64,000 nucleotides of DNA from Pempheris klunzingeri (Eukaryota > Chordata > Actinopteri > Acropomatiformes > Pempheridae): the NCBI RefSeq assembly GCF_042242105.1, contig NC_092030.1, positions 7,045,501 through 7,109,500 on the forward strand. Direction: 5' to 3'. This document shows, in pieces, positions 25,651-38,528 of this stretch. The translations under genes were made by a program, and so were the position numbers. Each line of letters opens with the position of its first letter. Position 1 is the stretch's first letter. The notes under the pieces are model-generated. The model was given only the letters and a program-made list of their open reading frames with translations, was not told where the DNA came from and ran no database searches.

Positions 25651-25796
25651 ACAAGTTTTCTTCTGCTTAAATACAGTTTTCATGTACTTGACTCTACTAT
25701 ACTTCACTACTTTTGTCTGACAGCTATATAGAAATACATAGAAAGAGTGGCCGACATTTTAAAAGTGTGTAGGTCAGTTTTCTTCTATGTTGATGT

Positions 25797-26250
25797 AAAA
25801 AAAAATATGTATGTGTGTATGAACAGACCTGTAAATCAGCACATGGGAAATAACAACTTGCACTATTAAAAGCAAGTGCAACTAACATACTTACTGGAAT
25901 TACAGTGCATATAATAAAACAGTAAAATGATGAGCATTTCCATTTTGCGGTTTTCCTCCACTTCTTTTCACATTTTATTTCACTGCATCTAGTTTTACGT
26001 ACTTTAGTTTTGCATTTTTAGTACTGCACTTAGTTTTACGTATGCAGATTAAGTACATGTATGTGATGCTAGTAGTGGAAAAAGTAGTGGAGGAAAACCA
26101 CACACAAAAAATGGAAATGCTCCTCATTTTACTTGTATTATCTGTACTGTAACTCCAGTAAGTACGTTAGTTGCACTTGTTTTGAATAGTGCAAGCTGTT
26201 ATTTCCCATCTGCTGAAATATGTGTGCATAGACACTATGATCAACCTAAG
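25797..26250. mobile_element. Palindromic foldback element (MITE-like)
   Basis: The left arm (about 25835-25965, GGGAAATAACAACTTGCACT ... GGTTTTCCTCCACTT) is the reverse complement of the right arm (about 26075-26210, AGTGGAGGAAAACC ... TGTTATTTCCC), with only scattered mismatches. Between the arms, TAGTTTTACGTA occurs twice as a direct repeat. The unit has no ORF. Such long imperfect palindromes are typical of non-autonomous DNA elements. The superfamily and target-site duplication were not resolved. Confidence 0.75.
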
Positions 26251-26517
26251 AAAGGGTAAAACACTTTGAATAAAGGCGAACAGCTACATTTTTCTGCAGT
26301 AAAACCTCACCTATTAGTTTGTCTATATGTAATGGAACTGCTCCTCAGTGTCTCCCAACCGGTGGAGTCACATTTCAGGTCACATTCAGTCAGTAAAAGC
26401 CTGCATGTGAGTCTCACCCACTCACATGTCAGCAACAACTTGTTTTTGACTGCGTCCTCAGACTGTGGGGACCACCCACACACCACACTCTCCATATACT
26501 TTTCATAGCACGCACAT

Positions 26518-26554
26518 GCGCACACACACTCACACACACACACACACACACACA
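26518..26554. repeat. (CA)n microsatellite
   Basis: Roughly 17 CA units with one interruption. Confidence 0.95.
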
Positions 26555-26689
26555 GTCTTAAGAGGCGATTAAATCAGTCAAAATGAGTGAATAGTGTCAA
26601 TCATCCTGTTTATTCACTTTAACTTGTGGTAGCTGGGTTTGTCGGCCACCTGGTGGCAGTAGAAACAAGTTGTCTGCATGTGTGTAATG

Positions 26690-26905
26690 TGTCGTTGAAA
26701 ATATGTCAGCAAACAGACACAGAGCAGCGTCATTCATCTGAAGTTTTGTTTCTGGCAACCTGATGAATGGAAGTCCAATGTGAGTCAGTTTTTTTTTTGG
26801 TCTCCATTCTCTAACTCCTGTGACTCTTTGGCTGCTAAATGCTCCACTTCGATCACCAACTAGTCGAACTCTCCTGTCTGGTGCTGAACAGGTAGAGTTT
26901 CTGAA
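26690..26905. repeat. Dispersed fish repeat, family A copy 2
   Basis: The most complete copy of the family: CAGCAAACAGACACAGAGCA ... TTTGGCTGCTAAATGCTCCA ... GGTGCTGAACAGGTAGAGTT. It matches the other copies at 24620-24765 and 27165-27245. Confidence 0.55.
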
Positions 26906-27164
26906 AGTTTTTTTGTTCTTAAAATGAAAAATGCCATAATCATAGAGGAGTGGTGTGATTAATACATGTAAGTGATAGCACTACTATTTTTCGGCTGTAT
27001 CTTTAGGTTTGACTGTTGAGGTGAAGAATGAATGAAGAATAAAAACTGTCAGACACAAATTTCTGATACATAATCATTATAGATAGTTGCCCTGGCTAAC
27101 ATACTAGCATATTTACATGACTATGATATTGTCAAATAATTGGAGTCATCTTTGTGTCCATCCA

Positions 27165-27245
27165 GTACATTTAAGTCCAATATTCTCTCTCCTTTCAGCT
27201 CTAACTTGGTCTTCTCCAACTTGTGGGGGGAAATATGTGGCTACA
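27165..27245. repeat. Dispersed fish repeat, family A copy 3
   Basis: TTTAAGTCCAATATTCTCTC ... GGGGGGAAATATGTGGCTAC is a truncated copy of the same family. Confidence 0.5.
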
Positions 27246-27435
27246 TGGCATGTTCTTCTGTGTCTCTGGAGGCAGCAGCACCCATTTAGATTACTTGTTT
27301 CTTTTTCTCTGGACGTCATGTGAGGTTAATACTGTTGATCAGAGATCAGTTTGTTCTCTTGTCCGTCCTTGAACAACAGTTGTCATCTGTCCTCACTTTT
27401 TTTTACCTGTGGAATGATACCTTTGATACACACAG

Positions 27436-27860
27436 CCTCCACATGAGACTCCAAGGTCAGCTTGCCATCATTTGCAGTGCCAAAGTTCAAATATCTTGGC
27501 ACTGACAAGCTGACCTTAGAGCCTCATGTGGACGCTCATGTTTAGGACAGCCCAAAACTTTGACAGCTTGACAAAACTTTTATGAAAATGTGTTATTCCT
27601 AACCTTTGTTCAGCTAGTAGGGGTCACTTACCATCAAAAGTAGAATCCGATTGCAGGCTGTCGTCAAAGTGAGCAGCAAAAATTTCACCCTGAATGACCT
27701 TCATTATTTGCAAGGACTCGTATAAGGACTTTGCAGAGGGCCCCATCAGTCCTGGTAGATCCTCGCCACCCTGTGTCCAAGGGGTTCACGTTGCCTCCGC
27801 CTGGCTGCAGATACAAGCAGATACAAGATATAGGACCAATACACCTTTTAAACACATCAA
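27436..27860 (+). mobile_element. Decayed LINE retrotransposon 3' fragment
   Basis: Starting at 27486 the plus strand reads FKYLGTDKLTLEPHVDAHV. This resembles the 'F-K-Y-L-G-x-x-D-x-K-L-T-F-x-x-H-V' segment near the C-terminus of non-LTR retrotransposon reverse transcriptases. After frameshifts and stops, 27659-27710 reads AVVKVSSKNFTLNDLHYLQ, again like the C-terminal tail of such ORFs. No intact frame remains. The first 75 bp are an inverted partial copy of the following segment. Confidence 0.5.
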
Positions 27861-29070
27861 TGTAATTTTATATGTGATTGCACTTATTGTTATGGTATGA
27901 TGATGTGGTGATGTGGCGGTGTGGTTACTGCTATCTTTACAACAGGTTGCCCCTTGGAGATAATAAAAACAACCTTTTACCTTGAATAATGAGAGCTGAA
28001 TTGCTAGATAATGATCAGACCAGATGATTTCGTTTTTTAAATCAGCGCAAGGCAGCAAACGAAAAGACATCAGGCAATGGTAGATGTGTCATAAGGCAGG
28101 CATGAAAACAGTTCAGTTCATCTAATGCAAGATAAATAATGGTGGTAATAATAAAGAATAGAAAAATATGATACTATGTTATGATGGGAGGTGAAGGCGA
28201 GTTGGGACTTGTTGGATTGCAAATTACAAAACAAGCCCCAGGCCCACATTCCCAACCACAGTTCAGCCATGGCGAGAACTGAGGAGAAGATGATCATGAA
28301 TATCGCAAGAGAGATTGATATTGATATTGAGCGGGAAGTTAAGTGTTTTAATAAAAGACAGTGTGGCATCTGTGTCTTGGTGCCAAACCCTGAGACATTA
28401 AATTACCACTAGATGGCACCAACAGCTGATTATGTCTGCGTGCCTGTGAAGCCTCACTGCTGATCATGACCTCTGGGGCAAACAGCTGTATGTATTACAC
28501 AATATCAAGCACACTGGGTTTTCAGCTCATGGTGATTTTGATTGTTCCTATGATAAAAACAAGATTTCACAAGACTTGAATACCCTAAATTTGTACAGCA
28601 TATTTTGAGATGTTTGTTGCAGGATGTATGTAGAGGTGGATGAGACATGTACATATGAAGTAAGGGGACATCATTGCTTAGATTAGAATTTGCATGCTGG
28701 CATAAATGGAAAATTGGTATTTCAAATGAATACATTTTAATCCATCGTGACGCAACTAGTCCTGTCATAATCCAATAAGGCTGACAAAGAGCAGATTTCA
28801 TCACACTGCTTTCAGCACAAAGCAAACAGGAGTACGGGCAATAAGCTCACTGTGTTATTGGAAAGAATGGAGTGCAGATAGAAGAACCAAAAAAGCATGA
28901 CTGGCTTTGGACTGAAGCTGTGGAAAAGAACACTTGGTCTCTGTCCATGACTCATTCTGTGAACAGAGGCGGTAAAAATCTGGTTTGATAGAGGAGAGTT
29001 TCTTCAGCTTGGGAATTCCTAAACCTCGGGGATCTGTTGAGTAATCGCCCCTCCACCCCCAACCAGTCCT

Positions 29071-29136
29071 GATTATATGAGCTTGAGTGTTTGTGTGCTG
29101 GACCAGAGGAGGGGGCCGAACTCTGAGGAGCACATC
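29071..29136 (+). promoter_or_regulatory. c7: Probable C7 core promoter and 5' UTR
   Basis: A TATA-like box (GATTATATGA, 29071-29080) lies about 60 bp before the proposed start codon at 29137, which would leave a 5' UTR of about 30 bp. The placement depends on the C7 exon 1 inference. Confidence 0.4.
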
Positions 29137-32100
29137 ATGAAGGTACTGTGAACTCATTTACCATTCAGAGTGGTGCCACTATTACCATGTATCAAAAATG
29201 GGAAAGTATTGCTTTGGTTCTGTAATAAAGTTGAGAAAAGCAACAAACTTTAACAAAAATCTTTCTCATAGGAAAGTAGAAATGGAACATATTATTCATA
29301 ATTAGGTTTTCAGTTGTGTATAAAGAGAATTATTGTGATCTTGATTAGATTAGATTGTACCCTACTCTTCTACCCTTCTTGGTTTGCCTGTAGCCGTATA
29401 CATGGATTCCTAGTTATAGTTAAAAATGGGGGTACATGATTAATGATGGACAAGGGGAGGTATGACGGGAAACTCTAGATACCACTAAATCCTACACACT
29501 GCACCTTTAAGTTCAGGTTTTAAGTTTATCCAGCTTAGATTTTTTGATCTAAACACATCTAAGTTAAAAAATAATAATATCTGAGTTAATAATGAAATAA
29601 ACATTTGTTTAATATGTCTCCAAATATAACTCTTGCCTAATATAACCAACTTAAAGGTAAAGTTGGAGTGTAAATTGGATTTTCCTCTAATTCACAACTA
29701 AGGAACGCAACAGAACTTTCATGTGTTCTCATTAACCACAGATTACCATTCAAAGTTATTATTTGTTTAGGCTAGCTTGGTTTGTGGGAATAACTTCAAG
29801 CCTTACTTTAAATGCTGATGATTTAGGTTTCCACTAACTGTGACTCATGCCTAAGAATAAAATTAAATTGCATTTTTATGGTGTTTTCTTGCCTTTTGTG
29901 CACAGTTGGACTTGGCTGCAGCTCTGTCTTCTTTGGCACTGTCGCTCGTCCTTCTGTCTCCAGTTTTGTAGGTGCACACACATGAACCACACATCTTATT
30001 ACAGTACTATCATTTGGTTAATAACGTAGTGATGGTGTGAAAAATTCTAAATTCGCCAAATTATCCATATTCTTGGGACATTATGAATTTGTTGTCAAAA
30101 GACTGTGGTTTTGGCCTGTGCTACATCAATCTAATTAATCCTGTATTCACTGTAAGATGGATAATAAGACTCAATTACTTGTTACTCAATGTTATTGATA
30201 ACATCAGTGTCCATTCCTCTCAGCTGTCAGCAGCCAGTGAACTGCAGATGGGGGGCTTATGGAGAGTGGTCCGAATGTGATGGCTGCTCCAGTACAAAGG
30301 TACTTCAGAGCACACACATATTCACACTGTACATGTGGGGACATGTTCTCATTATTATAATACTGGCTAACCATGTGGAGATTAAGGTTTTGTCCCCAGA
30401 TGGGAGGCCAGTCACTAAATCATGCACAAGTCCTGTTTACATTACAATGTAATATAATGAATACAGAGCAAACACAATTTATTTAAATTTTCGATTTTTA
30501 TTGATAGTTTTATTATTATATTATTGAATTAATTGTGGCCAAAAGTGGTGTCTGATGCTCACAATATTGACCCTGTTACATAAATCCATTATACAGATCA
30601 AACTAATCTGAATCCCTGGTCCCCAGGAAGTAGCACAGTGATTTTATGTGTGTCCTCACAAAATATGTAATGTAATGGCTACTTGCAGTTTAAGTTGGCG
30701 ACCTGCTGTAGCTGGCAAACTAGCAGGCGATTGTATTTGTTAGTACTAGCCAGATGGAATAGCTCTCTGAACAATTTATACCCTGGTAGGTTATATAACA
30801 TCCAATGGAGCTGTATAGCTAATGTAATAGCTTCCTTTGTTTTGAACTCTTGGGCTCTTATTTTTCTCAAGAAAATGGTTCGATGGTTCACTATTGGTCA
30901 GTGGGAAAAAAAGTTGTACATCAAAGTTAAACTTGACATGAAAGATTTTGCAGATTTGTAATTTGCTCCCGCAAACATATTTTGTGGTTATGAAATGAAG
31001 TGAATCTCACAGTTTTAAAAACTTTGCAGTTATTATACCATGTCTGTATTTGTAAACCACTCATTATACTGTAGTCTCATAACGGCTAACAGCAGTAAGT
31101 TGTGAAAATTCGGGACCCAAAATTGAGTCCCAAGAAAGTCCAGAAAAAAGTATAAACTCCTGTTCAGAGAAGTGGTTCTCAATTGATGCCAGAATAAATA
31201 AAAACAGTATGTAAATTCAAGCTTAATTCATCACTATGATCACTTCCTTTTCAGGCGCGGACTCGCCATGTGGAGGTGTACGCCCAGTATGGGGGTGTGC
31301 CATGTTCAGGAGAAGCCACACAAACACAACCATGTGTACCAGAGAAAAGTTGTCCCCTAGAAACAGGCTGTGGAAACAGGTTCCGCTGCACCTCTGGTAT
31401 GTTGCCAGATATTCCAAATGAGCAAAAGCTACTTGTTACAACATAATTATTATTTCTATTTTTATCAACTAACTAACTAACAACAACTAACTAACTAAGT
31501 TGTTAGCGCCACTAGTACTCAATATTTAATTACACCTTACATCATTTAAAAGGACTTTGTAGACTTTGTGGAATGACAAGTCTTTATTGAAACCCTAATG
31601 CAGGTCAGTGTATCAGCCAGTCTCTGGTGTGTAACGGAGACCAGGACTGTGAGGATGGTCTGGATGAGAGAAGCTGTGATCAAGATAGCAACCAGTACTC
31701 ATGTGACTTTGACAAAACACCCCCCAACTCAGACTTCACAGGCAGAGGGTGAGTAGCTCCGCAGCTCCGCCTGGGTCTTTACTGCAGTGAGTTTAGATAA
31801 CAGCTTGACGTTGTGTTTAGGGTGAAAAACGTGTCACCTATTAAATAAAAGTCCATCAAACAGATTTATTGTGTCATGTTTTACAGGTATGACGTGCTAA
31901 CAGGTAAACTGAGAGCAGGAGTGATCAACACTCTGAGCTTTGGAGGGCAGTGCAGGAAGGTGTTCAGTGGTGACCATAAAGTCTATTACAGACTGCCACA
32001 GAGCATCCTCAGGTACAACTTTGAGGTGAGTCGAAGGAGAAAGTGCATTTCAAACTTTGCGGCTGATAACAGTTTGTAATCTTAGTCAAACTCGATTTTA

Positions 32101-35100
32101 CAGTTCCTTCATTACCCTCACGAGAGACATTGCCACGCTTAGAGCCATGCAGTAAATAGCAGAGCATGATGAGTTATTGTCACAGCAGCTGCTCTAATGA
32201 AAGAAATGTTGAGCTTTGTTGCTTTGTTTGTTTGTGCTGCAGGTGAAAGTAGACAATGAAGAGAGCGACGAATCCTACGAGAGCTCCTGGTCGTACACGC
32301 AGCACATCCAGGCCAACGCCTTGGTGGGACACGACCGTCGCACTTTCCACAAAGAGCTGACTGACAATAAGGTAACGATAAGACCTCGCAAATCACTTAT
32401 TCTAGACTTCTTACTTTAAAGGGGCAACCTTGACATTTTTCTCCTAAATAATTGTTTGTTAAGTCACTATCTATCACCGAAAGGTGATTGAGCCTAGTTC
32501 AAAAACCTGTGCATTTGCAATATTTGATATTATGAATTTAGAGTCTCCCTTGAAAAATGCTGGGTAATTGGTGACTCTAAATTGCCTGTAAGTGTGAGCG
32601 TGAGTGGTTGTCTGTCTCTATACCCCACCTCTCACCCAAAATCAGCTGGGATTGGCTCCAGCCCCCCCACGACCCTGAAGGATAAGCGGTATAGAGGATG
32701 GATGGATGGCTGGATATTGGCTCACTGGCCTAATATTGCTATCCTTGGGCCCTCTCACCAGTCAGATTACAGGTTTCTATTTGTGACCTTACACCAGTCT
32801 TTTTACATCTATTGTCCAGGCCTACAGACTTCTAATCCTGAAGAATAAAGTGGAGCTGGCCCAGTTCCAAAACTCTGCCCCTCAGTATCTGACTCTGTCC
32901 GAAGGCTTCTGGAAGGCCTTGTCATCGTTGCCTTTCACATATGACTACTCTGCATACCGCCAGCTGCTGCAGACATACGGCACACACTACCTCTCCGAGG
33001 GCTCACTTGGAGGCGAATACCAAGCCTTGTTGGAGTTAGACCATCAGGCGCTCTCATCAACCAGTAAGAACCTTTGGTGTGAACATTAGTGCTACTGATA
33101 TCGGTGCCTTTACATATCCAGACATCTTGATGAAGCACATCTCAAGCGAGGTGAATGTGATGTGTTATTTTAGGGAATACTGTCACTTTGTTTCTTGTAT
33201 TTGCAATATTGGTCAGAACCACATTTGAACCGTTCATGTTTAGAGGTAATCAGTCGGCTGGAATTAGATTTTTGGCTCCCCTGCTACGACAACATGTTGA
33301 AAAGTAAGCCAATGAAAGTACATTCACATGTTAGACAATTATCAATAAATAAAGACTAATATAGTTGCTAATATATTAGAATATGAAATAATGCAGACAT
33401 GTTATTGAATTGAGCACACATGCTGATTAATATTAAAAAATATTAAAGGATTTTATGTGTCATGCCTTCCTAAAAATGATGCTTTAATCAACTTAGAATT
33501 TTACATTTTTGATGCTTTTGATATCTTTCGCCATTGCCTTATTTGTGTAAAGGTACAACGGACATAGAGTACCAGAGGTGTTGGAGAAAGGTGAAACGGC
33601 GTCTCTTCAGGAAGAAAGTGAAGACCATCTGTGAAAGACTGACACAATCTTTATCATCCAGCGATGGTGAGTGAAAGCTTTGTCAAAGCACACACGCAGT
33701 GAGACGTCCATTAAGTACAACTTCATTTTGTCAAGTTTGGATTTAAATGAATTAAATTAATAAAGTTGACAATCACAAAGTGTAGCGTGAGCTCTATTGT
33801 CATTTATCTGCAGGACACAATGTAAAGAAGATGCCCATTAAGGTCAATATCTTCGGAGGAGATCCAGGCTTTACAGCCAGCCTGAGTGTTCTGGATCTGG
33901 AAAACCCAGAAACTAATGGAGAGATCTACGACAACTGGGCCTCGTCCGTCAAAGACTTCCCTGAAGTCATAGACCAGAAGGTATGACAGACAACACAACT
34001 GGTTGATACAAAGCTTTGGTTAGGCTTTTATGCACTCTTTTTACTTATCTTTGCTGTCAACATACATTGATTTGGCTTTATTCTAATCTAATGTCTAATG
34101 TTTTGTTGTGATTTCCTCCACCCTCTACTTCAACAGAGCCTTTGCTATGTCCCACCTCTTTGAAAAAAAAAAAAGACAAATTTATTACAGACAGAAGTAG
34201 TTTTTAACCAGCAACCCTTGATTTTGTCAACTGAACTTGAAATCTCATGCAGGCAATTTCTACTAGTTGTAGCTTGCTTGCTAATCAATATTAACTCCAA
34301 CTATGTCTCAGATTGATTTGTTTAAAAATTATGAGCCTGCAAAAGGTGCACACAAATTCACTTAATGGCTGCAAACATTATATGGTAAAAGACAAGGGCA
34401 AAATAAATCTGTATCCTTAGTCTATAGAAGACTTGGAAATTAAGGAGCAGCATTGTTCTTATAGATATTTAGCAGTATTATGGTTGAACTGGATGCTTTC
34501 ATATGTCTAGCATTCTCTTTATATGCACATTAATAAACTGTAAACCTGCTTTCCAGCTGCGTCCTCTGTATGAGCTGGTGAAGGAGGTGCAGTGTGCAGG
34601 TTTGAAGAAGCTTCAGCTGAAAAGAGCCACAGAGGAGTACCTGGCTGAGGAGCACCCCTGTCACTGTCGGCCCTGCCAGAACAACGGGCAGCCGCTGCTG
34701 ACGGGCTCCGAGTGTCGCTGCGTCTGCCGGCCAGGAACCTCAGGAAGAGCCTGTGAGAGGGGAGCTGTGACTGGAGAGCAACCAGGTAAACAAACAAAAG
34801 ACAGAATGTTAAGTTGGGGTAAAAAATAATAAAACCAAATTTGATTTTAAAAAAAATGAAAGGAATGAAAAAGTCACAAAAATGACCTCTAAATAGAGCC
34901 GTTTGTTCGGCTCCTTGCTCAGGGGTGATCCATGGCAGCTGGAGCTGCTGGTCCTCCTGGGGATCCTGCTCTGGAGGTCATAGGTCAAGGACCCGAAGCT
35001 GCAACAACCCTGCCCCCAGCAGAGGCGGCCGCCACTGCTCCGGATTGCAGGTGGAGCAGAAACCTTGTGAGGATGCAGACATCCAGTACTTACAGTGAGG

Positions 35101-38100
35101 ACACAAGCACACACACACAAACCTGTTTGTCATGTTGTAGTAGGACAGATCGACCCTAACCCCATCCCCACGTTAGCCAAAACCAAGTCTTAACTCTAAA
35201 ATGTAGTGATTTATCATGTAGGAACCAGATTTGTATCACAAAATGGTAGATTTCTGCCCTCAAGTAAGCACACTTGATGCTTTTGATAAGTCTTCAAATG
35301 AGGGCCACAGAGAAAATAAGACTGTATTGTGATATTCTGGAGGATTTGACTCCTGATGATAAAATCAAATCACCATGTCCTCCTATTGCAATGTTTTCTC
35401 ACTGTAACCTATTTGCTGCAGGACGATGGAGCCTCAGTGCTTCAGTCTCTCTGTAACTCCACCAAAGACATGTGGACCTCCCCCAAACCTCAGGAATGGA
35501 TTTATTCAGGTGAGTTTGCTTAAATGATCCATTAATGTCAACTTTGAGCCGTGAGCTTTTTGGTTGCAGTGACAGAACTGTATTAAGATGGTGCAGTTAA
35601 GAAGTTATGTTTCTTTAATTTGCAGATTAGTTGGTCAGAATAGAAGAACACCCGATTAAGTGCATGTTTTAAGTGTAGATTCTGTGTTTCTCAGAATCCC
35701 AGAGATTTTTACCTGGTTGGAAACACGGTGGAGTACACCTGCATAGGCAGTCATTACCTCAGCGGAGTCGCTGTGGCTGAATGCACTGAAAACCAGACAT
35801 GGAAGACAGGAGCGATGGTTTGTAAAAGTACGTCTTCACTTCATTAACTCTGTCAGGAGATGATACATTCATTTCTATTGTTTGTTCATTAACGTATCTC
35901 AGGAATCACTTAATGTAATAGATGTCAATTAAAATTAGTTGCAAATTGTGCCTAATTTAGGTCTAGCACCCCCCCCCCCCTTCCTCCCAAGACACTAAAC
36001 CTGTGCTAATATGTGTGAAAGACCAGTTTAGTCCAACATAGATTCCTCCATGCCTTTAATGCAGATGTGGATCCAGATAAATGTTGAATATTTCACAACA
36101 TTTTGTACTTTTTTGTACTCTTTTTCTCAGCCTCACTTGTTGAACAGTGACCACATATTCTGTAGTCTTTAGTTGCCATGATTTTTTGGGTCTTCCTTTT
36201 TCGCTCTCTGCTAAATTTATCACTGCCTGTGGACCACAATGTTAAGTTTTTTTTCACGTGTTCTTGCTTGAAATCTCTAACTTCCTGTTCCAGGTTCCAC
36301 ATGTGGGCTTCCTCCTCTCGACAGTGACGTCATAGCGACACCCAGCAAAGCAGCCTATCAGATTGGAGACAGAGTGTCCCTGTCCTGTCCTGAGGGGTCA
36401 GTGCTGGACGCTGAGGTATCAGAGATCCTGTGCAGTCCCAGTCTGCAGTGGTCTCCCTCTCCGGCCACCTCTCACTGTAAAGCAGGTACAGGTCATATAT
36501 TCTCAGGATTAAAACCCATAGAGAGTTCTCACCAACTCTGAAGCTCCTCTGAGCCTTTTGAGCCTCTTTTAGCACATTGTTTTGGTATGGAGGCACATTT
36601 ACTGTTTGGTTCTGTCTCCTCACTCTCTTTTTTCAGCAGACGAGCACTGATAAGCCCACTGTACACTATGTATGATAGTCAGAGCAGCTGCATCACAATG
36701 AATCTGACTTGTTTCTGTCCCCTAGTGTCAAAAAAGCAATTACTGCAGCTTCGATCAAAATGAAATAAACCAAATCTGAAGTGTGACTGCAACAATTGAT
36801 TAAACTGATTGAAATGCTGCCACTTTTTATTTGCGTTACAAAAATGGGTGATCCATGTACTACATGCACAAGCCACATAACTTCTTCACTACATTGTTTT
36901 GCTATCATTGCTGCCATCTTCCATTCTCCTTACGACAATAGCAAGGAATCCAAAATATTCGGTTTTACCGTGCACATCAAATACCAAATTATCCAAATTA
37001 AAGCTGTATTTGTATAGCTGTTCTGATTTTTTTTTAGCTTTTTAACTGCAAACGATGCAGAACGATGAGAGTGAACAAAAAAAACCCTAAAGTTGTAGCC
37101 GTAAACCAAAGCTGAGGGGGGCTGTACAGTCCAGTTATTATTCTTTGTGGGTTCATCACCACGAGCGACCCATTTCATATACATGCTGTCACGTGATCTA
37201 TTGTTATTATAAAAATACTGACCATGGCTTTTTTTAGGTTGTTTTTTTCTGTGCACACACACCAATCCCATTTTCTATATTCTCTACTCAGCACCCACAG
37301 TTCCCTCTCCTCCTTCTGGCCTGAAGTGCAAGCTGTGGGAGAACGTAGGAAAAACTGAGTGTGTGTGTAAAATGCCATTTCAGTGCCCGTGAGTATAATT
37401 TTTGCTAATCATGTCTGCACTGCACACAGGGAAATGCCTGGTCTACGGTATGAAAATGTGAAAAAATGCAAACACTGCATCTTTCTATATGTCCATTTCA
37501 TTTCATTTAGGACGTCTCTGCAGTTGTGTGCCAGACTCGGCTCAAGCCAAAGCCGTTTACTTGGTGTTTGTCAGCTTGGAGCCCTGCAGTGTGTGGGGCG
37601 AAGCTTCACTTTGGCCAATGACAGTGACTGTGACTGGCCAAGGGAGACGTTCACGTCCTGTGAGGACTGCAAACCCGGGACAGTCTGTCAGGGTAAGTCT
37701 GCTGCCCCTCTTTTGAATGATAATTCTTATCTATTACAACTTCTCCTTCTTAAGTTTTATCCATCATATCAATGAGTTATATTAACACTTTACTAAAAAA
37801 GTACAAAAGACAAAGGGACACGAAACACAGGCAGTCAGACAAGTTGCGCACGAGATAACAGTTACAGATCAGCCATTATCTAAACTTTCATTGTCACACA
37901 TGCAGTAAGTGGGTCTGTAATCTATGATGTTTACAACAGTCAGTTTGATAAGTCGAGCTAACCTGGGGGCTTATTTACAACCTGTCTGATCATCTGACTG
38001 AAGGTGTTTATCACTACATTTTTCGGAATTTCATCATCTTCCCTGATCTTTATTCTAGTGTGAACACACGTGTGACTGCACCAGTACATGTTTTTGTAAT

Positions 38101-38293
38101 TTTTCCAATTATAGAATCGGAGAGAAAATGCATGTGTCGGACTGCGTCAGAGTGCCCCAAAGACTCCACCCCCCTGTGCACCAGCACTGGTGTTGGTGGC
38201 ATTGCCGTGACGATGACAGAGTGTGCGGTTGGGGCCCGAAGGTGTGCTGGGGAGCAGGTCAATGTGATCAGCATTGAGGCTTGTCCAGAGTAG
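29137..38293 (+). CDS. c7: Complement component C7
   Basis: Eighteen plus-strand exons give 831 aa: 29137-29142, 29906-29967, 30224-30299, 31255-31396, 31604-31748, 31887-32025, 32243-32371, 32820-33063, 33553-33666, 33814-33980, 34557-34785, 34923-35094, 35422-35509, 35695-35827, 36294-36485, 37292-37388, 37511-37692 and 38115-38293. All phases agree. Domains by approximate residue: signal 1-22 ([19 protein letters not shown]); TSP1 27-78 ([13 protein letters not shown]); LDLa 80-118 ([13 protein letters not shown]); MACPF 120-450 with [18 protein letters not shown]-like 455-485; TSP1 488-540 ([10 protein letters not shown]); two CCP modules 555-679; two factor-I/MAC (FIM) modules 690-831. 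The single N-terminal TSP1 and overall order separate C7 from C6. C7 joins C5b-6 and anchors the complex in the membrane. Exon 1 (Met-Lys only) is inferred. The rest is secure. Human C7 is 843 aa. Confidence 0.95.
32555..32714 (+). mobile_element. Truncated retrotransposon/SINE tail in C7 intron 7
   Basis: GGTGACTCTAAATTGCCTGT ... CCAGCCCCCCCACGACCCTG ... GATAAGCGGTATAGAGGATG, then GGATGGATGG, is the highly recurrent 3' tail of fish non-LTR elements, followed by its short tail repeat. It is oriented like C7. Confidence 0.7.
37020..37200. repeat. Dispersed fish repeat in C7 intron 15
   Basis: AACGATGCAGAACGATGAGA ... AGTCCAGTTATTATTCTTTG ... ACATGCTGTCACGTGATC looks like a multicopy fish element. 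Limits are approximate. Confidence 0.35.
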
Positions 38294-38522
38294 ATGGCTG
38301 TTTTGTTTTTTCACTGAGCAGATTCACAATGTATATAAAGCAGGAACTTGGTTTTTTTTCTCAATGACTGAGTTGCAAACAACAACAAATGATGTAAATA
38401 TGTTCCCTTGCCATCCTGTGGTGTCTTTTCATTTATTATTACACTGTCATGGCAGGCAGATGATTCAAGACATTTGCATTTGAGTAAAAATGTTTTATAG
38501 ATTATTTCTATCATAGGAAGTT

Positions 38523-38528
38523 AATAAA
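38523..38528 (+). terminator. c7: C7 poly(A) signal
   Basis: AATAAA, 230 bp after the C7 stop codon on the same strand. Confidence 0.6.

Larger units (their letters stand above)
22076..29100. other. Spacer between ghr coding exons and C7
   Basis: Apart from the presumed ghr first exon near 25.4 kb and the repeats listed, nothing coding was recognised. Short frames here have no recognisable domain. 29417-29515 resembles a fish dispersed repeat (GGGGTACATGATTAATGATG ... CACACTGCACCTTTAA) inside C7 intron 1. Confidence 0.5.
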
